Assembly (NCBI RefSeq): GCF_022829365.1
Contig: NZ_JAKSYJ010000158.1
Location: forward strand, 1 to 58,575
Reading direction: 5' to 3'
From: Methylobacterium sp. J-077
Lineage (GTDB): Bacteria; Pseudomonadota; Alphaproteobacteria; Rhizobiales; Beijerinckiaceae
Length of the DNA stretch: 58,575 nt
The notes beneath the pieces are model-generated. The model worked only from the letters and a program-made list of their open reading frames with translations, was not told the origin of the DNA and did no database searches. Both the position numbers and the translations under genes were made by a program. Below, in pieces: positions 19,839 to 29,550 of this stretch; the first letter of the stretch is position 1; the number at the start of each line of letters is the position of its first letter.

Positions 19839-21029
19839 ATGTCCCTGACGCCCAAGCCCGAGTCCAAGCAAACTTTCGGGGCGGCGACGCGCCTCGTCCA
19901 TGCGGGCCGGGATCCGGGCGCGCAGCACGGCTTCGTCAACACGCCGATCTATCGCGGTTCGACCGTGCTCTATCCGACCTACGACGCGATCAAGCATCGG
20001 CGCGGGCGCTACAATTACGGCACCTCGGCGACCCCCACGATGGACTCGCTGACCGACGCCTGGACCGCGCTCGCCGGCGCGGCCGGCACGGTGGTGACGC
20101 CCTCGGGGCTGTCGGCGCTCACCATCGCGCTGATGGCCGCGGTCTCGGCCGGCGACCATCTGCTCGTGACCGATTCCGCTTACCGCCCGACCCGGCAGTT
20201 CTGCGACGGCGTCCTGGCCCGGTTCGGAGTCGCGGTGACCTATTACGATCCGACCGTGGGGGCCGGCATCGCCGAGCTGATGCGCCCGAACACCAAGGCG
20301 GTGCTGGTCGAGGCGCCCGGCTCGCAGAGTTTTGAGATGCAGGACATCCCGGCCATCGCCGCGGTCGCGCATGCCCGGGGCGCCTGCGTGATCATGGACA
20401 ACACCTGGGCGACGCCGCTGCTGTTCCCGCCCCACGCGCGCGGGGTCGATATCGCGGTCGAGGCCGGCACCAAGTACCTGAGCGGCGGGTCCGACCTGCT
20501 GATCGGCCTAACCTCCGCCAACGCCGCGTATTTCCCGGCGGTGCGGCGCACCTTCGATCATTTCGCCCCCTGCGCCGGAGCCGAGGACATCTTCCTGGCG
20601 CTCCGGGGCATGCGCACCATGGCGTTGCGCTTGCGCGAGCACGGCCGCGCCGGGCTGGAGATGGCCCGCTGGTTCCAGGCGCGGCCGGAGGTGCTGCGCG
20701 TGCTGCATCCCGGCCTGCCGGAGGATCCGGGCCATGAAATTTGGAAGCGCGACTTTTCCGGCGCTTCCGGCCTGTTCGGGGTGATCCTCAAGCCGGTGCC
20801 CGAGGCGGCCGTCGCCGCGATGCTGGACGGGCTTGAGCTGTTCGGGATGGGTTTTTCCTGGGGCGGCTTCGAGAGCCTGGTGATCCCGTTCGACTGCGCC
20901 CCCTACCGGACCGCCACGACCTGGGCGCCGGGCGGCCCGGCCCTGCGCTTCCATATCGGGCTGGAGGACGTCGCCGACCTGCAGGCCGATCTCGATGCCG
21001 GCTTCGCGCGGCTGCGGGCGGCCTCCTGA
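19839..21029 (+). CDS. metC: Cystathionine beta-lyase
   Basis: PLP enzyme cleaving cystathionine to homocysteine, pyruvate and ammonia in methionine synthesis. The 396-residue protein has the Cys/Met-metabolism fold: PIYRGSTVLYPTYDAIK, YGTSATPTMDSL, VIMDNTWATPLLFPPHARG, and the PLP-lysine segment VEAGTKYLSGGSDLLIG. GFSWGGFESLVIPFD near the C-terminus favours MetC over the gamma-synthases. Single-gene unit downstream of the Rmf-like gene. Confidence 0.93.
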   Translation: MSLTPKPESKQTFGAATRLVHAGRDPGAQHGFVNTPIYRGSTVLYPTYDAIKHRRGRYNYGTSATPTMDSLTDAWTALAGAAGTVVTPSGLSALTIALMAAVSAGDHLLVTDSAYRPTRQFCDGVLARFGVAVTYYDPTVGAGIAELMRPNTKAVLVEAPGSQSFEMQDIPAIAAVAHARGACVIMDNTWATPLLFPPHARGVDIAVEAGTKYLSGGSDLLIGLTSANAAYFPAVRRTFDHFAPCAGAEDIFLALRGMRTMALRLREHGRAGLEMARWFQARPEVLRVLHPGLPEDPGHEIWKRDFSGASGLFGVILKPVPEAAVAAMLDGLELFGMGFSWGGFESLVIPFDCAPYRTATTWAPGGPALRFHIGLEDVADLQADLDAGFARLRAAS

Positions 21030-21113
21030 CGGCCTGCGCCGTCGTCGCGCGCGGGGACGGAGGGATGACGGCGCATTTGACCTTCCCGTCCGATCCTGAT
21101 TGACCGGCCGGGC

Positions 21114-22835
21114 ATGACCACGAGCCTCTCCGCCGGCGGCGTCCCGCGCCTCGCCTCTGTCGACCGGATCGGCCGCGGGCTCGACGCGCTGAGCCTCACC
21201 CATGCCCGCGCCGTCCTGGCCCTTCTGGCGCTGTGCCTGCTGCTGTTCCTGCCCGGCCAGATCTCGCTGCAGCCGATGGACCGGGACGAGCCGCGCTTCG
21301 CCCAGGCCTCCAAGCAGATGCTGGAGAGCGGCGACCTCGTCGACATCCGCTTCCAGGGCGAGGCGAGGCACAAGAAGCCGGTCGGGATCTATTGGGCGCA
21401 GGCCGCCGCGGTTGCGGCGGGCGAGGCGCTCGGCGTGCCGGATGCGCGCCGGCAGATCGCCCTGTACCGCATCCCGTCGCTGATCGGCGCCACCGCCTCG
21501 GTGCTGCTGGCCTACTGGGCGGCGCTCGCCTTCCTGCCCCGCCGGCACGCACTGCTGGCCGCCGCCCTGTACGGCGCCGGGCTGATGCTCTCGGCCGAGG
21601 CGCATCTCGCCAAGACCGACGCCCTGCTCGCCGCCTGCGCCACCGCGAGCCTCGGGGCGCTCGCCCGGGCGTGGCTGTCATACCGGGCCGGCGGAACCGT
21701 GGACCGCGCGGTCTTCCCCGGCTTCTGGCTCGGGATGGCGCTCGGCATCCTGGTCAAGGGGCCGATGGTGCCGCTGTTCGTCGTGCTGCCGGCCTTGATC
21801 CTGTCGGTGGTGGCGCGGTCCGGCCGCTGGCTGCTCGCCCTGAAGCCATGGGCGGGGCTGGCGCTGACGCTGCTGCTGGTGGCGCCGTGGTTCGCGGCGA
21901 TCGCGTGGAAGAGCGGCGGCGCCTTCTACGCCGAGGCGGTCGGACACGACATGCTGGGCAAGGTCGGCGGCGCCGCCGAGCGGCACTGGGGTCCGCCCGG
22001 GGCCTACACGCTCACGTTCTTCGCGACCTTCTGGCCGGGGGCGGCCTTCGCGGCGATGAGCCTGCCGCTCGCTTGGCGCGCCCGGCGCGAGCCGGCCTTC
22101 GCGTTCCTGATCGCGGCGGTGCTGCCGGCCTGGCTGATCTTCGAGGCGGTGCCGACCAAGCTGCCCCATTATGTCCTGCCGCTGATGCCGTGGCTGGCGA
22201 TCCTCACCGCCCTGGCCCTGTCGCGCGGCGCCCTCGACCCGCGGCTGCGGCGCGCGCGGGCGACCGCCCTGCTGGTGCCGGCGATCCCAATCGGGCTGAC
22301 GCTCGGCCTGTGCCTGGCGGGCTGGCGCCTCGACGGCCACACGCTCCCCTGGGCGGCGCTGCCGCTGCTGGCCGCCGCCTGCGCGGTGGCGGTGCTGGCC
22401 TGGATGGCCTTCGCGGGCGGCAGGCCCGAGCGCGCGCTCGTGTTCGGTATCGCCGCCTCCTGCCTGCTCGGGCCGGCGGTGCTGGGCGTGGCGCAGCGTT
22501 CGCTCCCAGCCCTCAAGGTCTCGCCGCGTCTGGCCGCCCTGCGCGACCGGATGGGCTGCCCGAACCCGCAGGTCGCGAGCCTCGGCTACCGGGAGCCGAG
22601 CCTGGTCTTCCTGACCGGCACCGACCTCGCCCTGCCGCCGGACGGGGCTGCCGCCAGGCAGTTCCTCGAGGCCGGCGGCTGCCGGCTGCTGTTCGTGGAG
22701 GCCCGGGAGCGCGACGACTTCAACGCCGCCTGGCCGGTGGCACGGGGCGCGCCCGCGCCGCTCACCGAGGTCGAGGGCTTCAACCTCAACACCGGCCGGA
22801 GGGTGTTCGTGACCGCCTACGCGGTGGCCCCGTGA
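21114..22835 (+). CDS. GT39-family (ArnT/PMT-like) glycosyltransferase
   Basis: Polytopic inner-membrane glycosyltransferase, 573 residues with about eleven hydrophobic helices. The N-terminal loop holds the catalytic acidic motif of the family (MDRDEPRFAQASKQMLESGD), followed by GEARHKKPVGIYWAQ. A C-terminal periplasmic domain follows. Such enzymes use polyprenyl-phosphate sugars to decorate lipid A or other envelope acceptors. The stop overlaps the GTG of the GT2 gene, which probably makes its donor. Sugar and acceptor are unknown. Confidence 0.88.
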   Translation: MTTSLSAGGVPRLASVDRIGRGLDALSLTHARAVLALLALCLLLFLPGQISLQPMDRDEPRFAQASKQMLESGDLVDIRFQGEARHKKPVGIYWAQAAAVAAGEALGVPDARRQIALYRIPSLIGATASVLLAYWAALAFLPRRHALLAAALYGAGLMLSAEAHLAKTDALLAACATASLGALARAWLSYRAGGTVDRAVFPGFWLGMALGILVKGPMVPLFVVLPALILSVVARSGRWLLALKPWAGLALTLLLVAPWFAAIAWKSGGAFYAEAVGHDMLGKVGGAAERHWGPPGAYTLTFFATFWPGAAFAAMSLPLAWRARREPAFAFLIAAVLPAWLIFEAVPTKLPHYVLPLMPWLAILTALALSRGALDPRLRRARATALLVPAIPIGLTLGLCLAGWRLDGHTLPWAALPLLAAACAVAVLAWMAFAGGRPERALVFGIAASCLLGPAVLGVAQRSLPALKVSPRLAALRDRMGCPNPQVASLGYREPSLVFLTGTDLALPPDGAAARQFLEAGGCRLLFVEARERDDFNAAWPVARGAPAPLTEVEGFNLNTGRRVFVTAYAVAP

Positions 22836-23596
22836 GCGCCCGGAACCTCAGCGTCGTCGTGCCGGTGAAGAACGAGGCCGGCAACATCGCCCCCCTGGTG
22901 GCCGAGATCGAGGCCGCCTGCGCGGGGCTCGCCTTCGAGCTGATCTACGTCGATGACGGCTCCACCGACGGCACGCCGGCCGCCCTGGCGGCGGCCTGCG
23001 CCGGCCGGCCGTGGCTGCGGGTGGTGCGACACGCGCGCAGCGGCGGCCAGTCGGCGGCGGTGCGCAGCGGCGTCCTGGCGGCCCGGGCGCCGATCGTCGC
23101 GACGCTGGACGGCGACGGCCAGAACGACCCGGCCTTCATCCCCGCCCTGCTCGCCGCCCTGGAGGCGGCCGGCGAACGGGCCGGGCTCGCCCAGGGGCAG
23201 CGGCGCGGGCGCAAGGACGGGCGCTTCAAGATGCTGCAATCGCGCATCGCCAACGGCGTACGCGGGCGCATCCTGAACGACGCCACCCGCGACACCGGCT
23301 GCGGCCTGAAGGTGTTCCGCCGCGCTGTGTATCTCCGGCTCCCCTATTTCGACGCCCTGCACCGGTTCATGCCGGCCCTGGTGGTGCGCGAGGGATTTTT
23401 GGTGGTCCACCACGACGTGATCGACCGGCCCCGGCTCACCGGAATCTCGAATTACGGCCTGTTCGACCGGCTCTGGGTCGGGCTCCTCGACCTCGCCGGG
23501 GTCTGGTGGCTGATCCGGCGCAAGCGCGCAGACCCGCAGCCGGAGGAACTGCCCGCCCCGGCCGCTGCGCCCGCAGACCAGGATGTCGGATGCTGA
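22832..23596 (+). CDS. GT2-family polyprenyl-phosphate glycosyltransferase
   Basis: A 254-residue dolichyl-phosphate-mannose-synthase-like enzyme. It has the GT2 start LSVVVPVKNEAGNIAPLV, the DDGSTDGT nucleotide-sugar site, the metal-binding LDGDGQNDP and the DTGCGLKVFRR acceptor loop. The C-terminus has one hydrophobic segment. It should load a sugar on undecaprenyl phosphate for the upstream GT39 enzyme. GTG start in a GTGA overlap; its own stop overlaps the next gene by seven bases. Confidence 0.9.
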   Translation: MSARNLSVVVPVKNEAGNIAPLVAEIEAACAGLAFELIYVDDGSTDGTPAALAAACAGRPWLRVVRHARSGGQSAAVRSGVLAARAPIVATLDGDGQNDPAFIPALLAALEAAGERAGLAQGQRRGRKDGRFKMLQSRIANGVRGRILNDATRDTGCGLKVFRRAVYLRLPYFDALHRFMPALVVREGFLVVHHDVIDRPRLTGISNYGLFDRLWVGLLDLAGVWWLIRRKRADPQPEELPAPAAAPADQDVGC

Positions 23597-23925
23597 TCCA
23601 GCTCGCCCACGATCTGCCGGACTATTTCTACGACGTGTTCGTCACCCGGCTCGATTTTTGGGTGGTGTTCGGCATCGTCGCCCAGTTGGTGTTCGGCTCG
23701 CGCTTCATCCTGCAATGGATCGCCAGCGAGCGGGCCGGCCGGAGCGTGATGCCGCTCTCGTTCTGGTTCCTGTCGATCCTGGGCGGGCTGATGACGCTGG
23801 TCTACGGGTTCGTGCGCCGAGAGCCGGTAATCATCATCGGCCAGGGCCTGTCCACCGGCATCTACCTGCGCAACCTCGCGCTGATCTTTCGCGAGCGCCA
23901 GCGTCGGCGGAGCGGCACCGCATGA
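23590..23925 (+). CDS. LAB_N (lipid A biosynthesis N-terminal) small membrane protein
   Basis: An 111-residue protein with three hydrophobic segments. FGIVAQLVFGSRFILQWIASE and SFWFLSILGGLMTLVYGFVRR are the signature of the LAB_N domain, found alone or fused to lipid-A-disaccharide synthase. It resembles small multidrug-resistance-like proteins and may flip the polyprenyl-linked sugar made by the GT2 enzyme; that role is inferred. The ATG overlaps the GT2 stop, and its own stop overlaps the next ATG (ATGA). Confidence 0.85.
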   Translation: MLIQLAHDLPDYFYDVFVTRLDFWVVFGIVAQLVFGSRFILQWIASERAGRSVMPLSFWFLSILGGLMTLVYGFVRREPVIIIGQGLSTGIYLRNLALIFRERQRRRSGTA

Positions 23926-24521
23926 CCCGTACGCCCCTGCCGGATTTCTACGACGATCTCGACGCCACCTTCGCCGAGTTGTGGCGGCTCCTCGCGGAGG
24001 GCGCCGCGCATGGCCGGAGCGGGTTCCACCTGCCGGTGCTGGCGACCCTCGGGCCCGTGGGTCCCAAGCTGCGCACGGTGGTGCTGCGCGAAGCCGACGC
24101 TGAGGCCGGCACCCTGCGCTTCCACTGCGACCGCCGCTCCGACAAGGCCGCCGAGATCCTGGCGAACCCGGCCTGCGCGCTCGCCGCCTACGACGAAGCG
24201 GCCAAGATCCAGATCCGGATCGAGGGCCGGGCGACGCTCCACGCGGATGATGGTGTGGCGCAGGCAGCCTGGGCCGGATCTCGGGCGATGAGCCGGGTTT
24301 GCTACGGCGCCGACCCCGCCCCGGGCACGGCGCTGGCCACGGGGGGCGCCTACACGCTGCCCGACGAGCAGACGGCGGCGACGCTCGGTCGCCCGCATTT
24401 CGCCGCGGTATCGGTGCGGGCCGAGCGCCTCGATTTCCTCTATCTCGACCGCCGCGGCCACCGCCGGGCGGCCTGGCGGCGGTTGCGGAACGACTGGACC
24501 GGGGGCTGGATCGCGCCCTGA
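23922..24521 (+). CDS. Alr4036-type flavin-binding (PNPOx-like) protein
   Basis: A 199-residue member of the pyridoxamine 5'-phosphate oxidase-like split-barrel family. Segments include RSGFHLPVLATLGPVGPKLR, LRFHCDRRSDKAAEILANP and a C-terminal RRAAWRRLRNDWTGGWIAP. True PdxH has a different C-terminal signature, so FMN or another flavin cofactor is likely but the reaction is unknown. It is the last gene of the overlapping GT39-GT2-LAB_N cluster (ATGA overlap), although a link to glycosylation is not obvious. Confidence 0.8.
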   Translation: MTRTPLPDFYDDLDATFAELWRLLAEGAAHGRSGFHLPVLATLGPVGPKLRTVVLREADAEAGTLRFHCDRRSDKAAEILANPACALAAYDEAAKIQIRIEGRATLHADDGVAQAAWAGSRAMSRVCYGADPAPGTALATGGAYTLPDEQTAATLGRPHFAAVSVRAERLDFLYLDRRGHRRAAWRRLRNDWTGGWIAP

Positions 24522-24579
24522 CCGACCAGGGAGATCGTCCACGACGTCGGCCAGCGTCCGCAGGGCTCAGACGCGGTGG

Positions 24580-24687
24580 GTGACCAGCACTATGGTCGGC
24601 GTGGCCTCGGCGCCCTCCGAACTGTCGCGCCAATCCCAGCATCTCAGCGGCGAGGTCGGCCGCTTCCTGGCGACAATCCGGGCCGCC
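24580..24687 (+). pseudogene. Remnant of a methyl-accepting chemotaxis protein C-terminus
   Basis: This frame reads VTSTMVGVASAPSELSRQ and then QHLSGEVGRFLATIRAA. That is the tail of many Rhizobiales chemoreceptors, with the intermediate helix apparently deleted. No other receptor sequence lies upstream, and the frame runs past the normal end point without a stop. The rest of the 293-base gap between the flavin protein and rarD shows no gene. It is best read as a decayed gene fragment. Confidence 0.6.
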
Positions 24688-24814
24688 CGAGCCCGGGCGC
24701 GCGGCACGGCCTCCGAAGAGATATCAGCCTTGCGCGGTTCGCCCTGTCCCGGGCGGGCCGCCGGGCGTAAAGCCCCGGCACCGCCCGCCCGCTCGGGTCG
24801 ACCGGGAGGACATC

Positions 24815-25714
24815 TTGGGCCTCGTCTACGCGCTCGCCGCCTATCTGAGTTGGGGCCTGCTGGTCCCGGTGCATTTCCGCATGCTCGGGGCCTTCAGCCC
24901 GAACCACATCCTGGCCGAACGGATCGTCTGGTCGAGCCTGTTCGCGGGCGCGCTGGCCCTGGCGCTGGCTTCCCGCAGGCGCCTGAACCTGCCGCTGCCC
25001 CTGTGCCGGCGCCACGCCCTGCTGGCAGTCTCGGCCGCGATGATCGGGGTGAACTGGCTGCTCTACCTCCACGCCATCGACCGCGGGCACCTGCTCGACG
25101 CGAGCCTGGGCTACTACATCAATCCCCTGGTCAGCGTGGCGCTTGGCCGGATCGTGCTCGGCGAGCGGCTGCGGCCGCTCCAGGCCGTGGCGGTGGGGAT
25201 CGCGGCGGCGGGCGTCGCAGTCGCCGTGTTGTGGGCGGGAGAGTTGCCGGCCCTGTCGCTGTCCCTGGCCGTGTCCTTCGCGCTCTACGGACTCGTCCGA
25301 AAGATCGTCGGGGTCGACGCCCTGGTCGGGTTTCTGGCCGAGACCCTGCTGCTCCTGCCGCTCGCGATCCTGTGGCTCATCCTGTCGCCCGAGCCGTTCC
25401 TGCCTGCCGATCCCAAAAGCCTCGCGCTGCTGATGCTGACGGGGGTGACCACAGCGCTGCCGCTGATCTGGTTCGCCGCCGCGGCGATACGGCTGCGGCT
25501 GACGACGCTGGGCCTGCTGCAATACGTCGCCCCGACCTGCCTGCTGTGCCTCAGCGTCCTGGCCTATGGCGAGCATGTGGAGCCACCCCGGGCGGCGATG
25601 TTCGCCCTGATCTGGGTGGCGCTCGCCCTCTACAGCGTCGATGCGCTGCGCGGCCGGCGGCCGGTGGAACCTGTGGTCGAGGTCCGGTCGGATCCCGACC
25701 CGATGCGTGTATAA
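24815..25714 (+). CDS. rarD: RarD-type EamA/DMT transporter
   Basis: Ten-helix inner-membrane permease of the drug/metabolite transporter superfamily, 299 residues. The start GLVYALAAYLSWGLLVPVHF and the NHILAERIVWS segment match RarD (chloramphenicol-sensitivity family) rather than other EamA proteins. YYINPLVSVALGRIVLGERLRP is the conserved turn before the second repeat. TTG start at 24815 with GGGAGGA six bases upstream. The substrate is not known. Confidence 0.88.
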   Translation: MGLVYALAAYLSWGLLVPVHFRMLGAFSPNHILAERIVWSSLFAGALALALASRRRLNLPLPLCRRHALLAVSAAMIGVNWLLYLHAIDRGHLLDASLGYYINPLVSVALGRIVLGERLRPLQAVAVGIAAAGVAVAVLWAGELPALSLSLAVSFALYGLVRKIVGVDALVGFLAETLLLLPLAILWLILSPEPFLPADPKSLALLMLTGVTTALPLIWFAAAAIRLRLTTLGLLQYVAPTCLLCLSVLAYGEHVEPPRAAMFALIWVALALYSVDALRGRRPVEPVVEVRSDPDPMRV

Positions 25715-25761
25715 GGCAGTCCATACGCCTCGCGGGGCGATGACGGGATACCGGCGGGCCG

Positions 25762-28145
<2,384 letters not shown>

Positions 28146-28149
<4 letters not shown>

Positions 28150-28427
28150 GCGACAACGGGATCGATCCGGACAAGGCGGCGGCGATCCGCCTGCGGGCGC
28201 GGCTTGCGGTGGTGGAGCGGGCGGCCTGGTTCGGCCTCGTCCACGCGATGCGCACGCAGCCCGCCGAGACCGAGGCCTACATCGCCTCCGAGCGGGCGCG
28301 CTGCGCGGAAGGCTTTGGCGGCACCGCCTGGGCGAAGGATCTCACCGATGCCGAGCGCAAGATGCTCGGCGAGGAGGTCGATGCCGGGCTGGCGCAGCTG
28401 ATCGCGGATGCGCGCGGGGAGGTGTGA
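28146..28427 (+). CDS. Small protein coupled to the hybrid kinase, unknown function
   Basis: A 93-residue, mostly helical protein with no membrane segment or recognised domain. Its ATG overlaps the kinase stop (ATGA), so it is made with the kinase and may be a regulator or partner. The sequence is rich in Ala, Glu and Arg, e.g. [19 protein letters not shown] and [19 protein letters not shown]. Base composition matches the GC-rich neighbours, unlike the AT-rich DNA that begins about 110 bases later. Confidence 0.7.
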
Positions 28428-28645
28428 GACAGTCTCGGTGGGACGGCACTACCTCTCCACGCATGAACGATCGCGAGCAGAAGCGTCGCTGGAGGCCGTT
28501 TGATAGCGGTCGATGCACGAGCGGCATGATACAGATCGACAAATGCGCAAGAATATGTTCTTAAATCGAGAATACGTTTTATTTTCACTCAAACAAGTCG
28601 AAAATCTGATTAATTTTTAAATTACTAATCGATATCAAGTAAAAA

Positions 28646-28674
28646 TTGATAAGTCTAGGCGAATATTACTATAA
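28646..28674 (+). promoter_or_regulatory. Sigma-70-like promoter of the AT-rich cassette
   Basis: TTGATA (28646-28651), 17 bases, then CTATAA (28669-28674) is a near-consensus promoter. It lies in the 339-base gap 28428-28766, whose right part (from about 28540) is very AT-rich; I see no other feature in that gap. Transcription would begin near 28681, downstream of the first in-frame ATG at 28680, which supports a start at 28767. Confidence 0.5.
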
Positions 28675-28766
28675 AATTGATGCAAGATTCCGACCACATC
28701 ATGCCCCGGAATCCTGATTTTCTGCTAAAATTCCTATGCATGTGGCGTGCAGTAGGAGAACTCGCG

Positions 28767-29168
28767 ATGCGTGACCGCGGCGAATCATTGCATCTATCTA
28801 AACTTTGTTATGATCTTGCGGCAGCCAGCGTAGTCGTAAAATTCAATCGGCTTAGGTTTGCGCTCAAATATTTTGATCCCAATCAGCCGCGTGTCCCGGC
28901 GGGACAGCGCGAAGGAGGTCGATGGTCTAGTACCTCATCTGGGTCTGGAACACGTCGAACTGACAACGGCGTTCAACCTGTCACGCAATCGTACAGCTTC
29001 GAAGTACTTGTTGCCGAGATACAGAAAAAAATAGGGCGCAATTGTGTCTACGAATTCGACTTCGGATTAGTCATGGTTGAAGGACCAACAAATCTTCGTT
29101 GCATTCTGGAACTTCCCTCAGCAGCTGTCAGCCATGGAATGTTGCTGAACGACAACTTCAGGAGGTGA
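28767..29168 (+). CDS. AT-rich-cassette protein 1 with PRVPAG...GGRW motif
   Basis: About 133 residues from ATG 28767, which has TAGGAGA seven bases upstream; the frame is open from 28677. After a basic helical N-terminus comes FDPNQPRVPAGQREGGRWSS (about residues 35-55). Segments of this shape recur in Rhizobiales phage-derived and effector-like proteins, just ahead of variable domains. The C-terminal 70 residues (VLVAEIQKKIGRNCVYEFDF...) match no family I know. Low-GC codon use is unlike the neighbours and suggests transfer. It could be a toxin or effector with the next gene as partner; inference only. Confidence 0.55.
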   Translation: MRDRGESLHLSKLCYDLAAASVVVKFNRLRFALKYFDPNQPRVPAGQREGGRWSSTSSGSGTRRTDNGVQPVTQSYSFEVLVAEIQKKIGRNCVYEFDFGLVMVEGPTNLRCILELPSAAVSHGMLLNDNFRR

Positions 29169-29171
29169 GCC

Positions 29172-29510
29172 ATGACGACGAATTCTTATCTCCCAATCAA
29201 CTTCACGATTTCTCTGGAAGCTTGGGCAGAAATTGAAGCCATCAGAAAATTCTATGACAAAAATCGTGATGACAAAGCCTCTGTTTTAATGATATCCTGG
29301 GGCAATACTGTATTAAACGATGGCAAGTCCTGGAGTCACGTCGTCATAGGATTCTATCGGACATCAGAAAGATATAAAATCCGTGATGGCATTCAGATGA
29401 TTTCTGGCCACGAGGTTGTTTTTTTCATTACACCCGATCTTTATGAGAAATTCGACAGGAAAATTATAAAATTTGAACGGGAAGAGGGCTTTTTCCTGGC
29501 GCCAAATTGA
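29172..29510 (+). CDS. AT-rich-cassette protein 2, possible partner/immunity protein
   Basis: A 112-residue acidic-to-neutral protein in low-GC DNA. It follows gene 1 by three bases, with a strong AGGAGGTGA site that overlaps the stop of gene 1, implying translational coupling. The pattern INFTISLEAWAEIEAIRKFY at the start, and FFITPDLYEKFDRKIIKF near the end, faintly resembles HesB/IscA-like proteins. The cysteines of that family are absent, so iron-sulfur function is unlikely. No signal peptide or membrane segment. A cytosolic antitoxin or immunity partner is a guess. Confidence 0.55.
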   Translation: MTTNSYLPINFTISLEAWAEIEAIRKFYDKNRDDKASVLMISWGNTVLNDGKSWSHVVIGFYRTSERYKIRDGIQMISGHEVVFFITPDLYEKFDRKIIKFEREEGFFLAPN

Positions 29511-29550
29511 AGACATCCGCGATCACGCGCTTCGTGGTCGGACTCGAAAT

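Noticed and set aside
28540..29510. AT-rich region as a prophage or integrative element
   Set aside because: No integrase, attachment repeat or structural phage gene was found; only two small genes are present.
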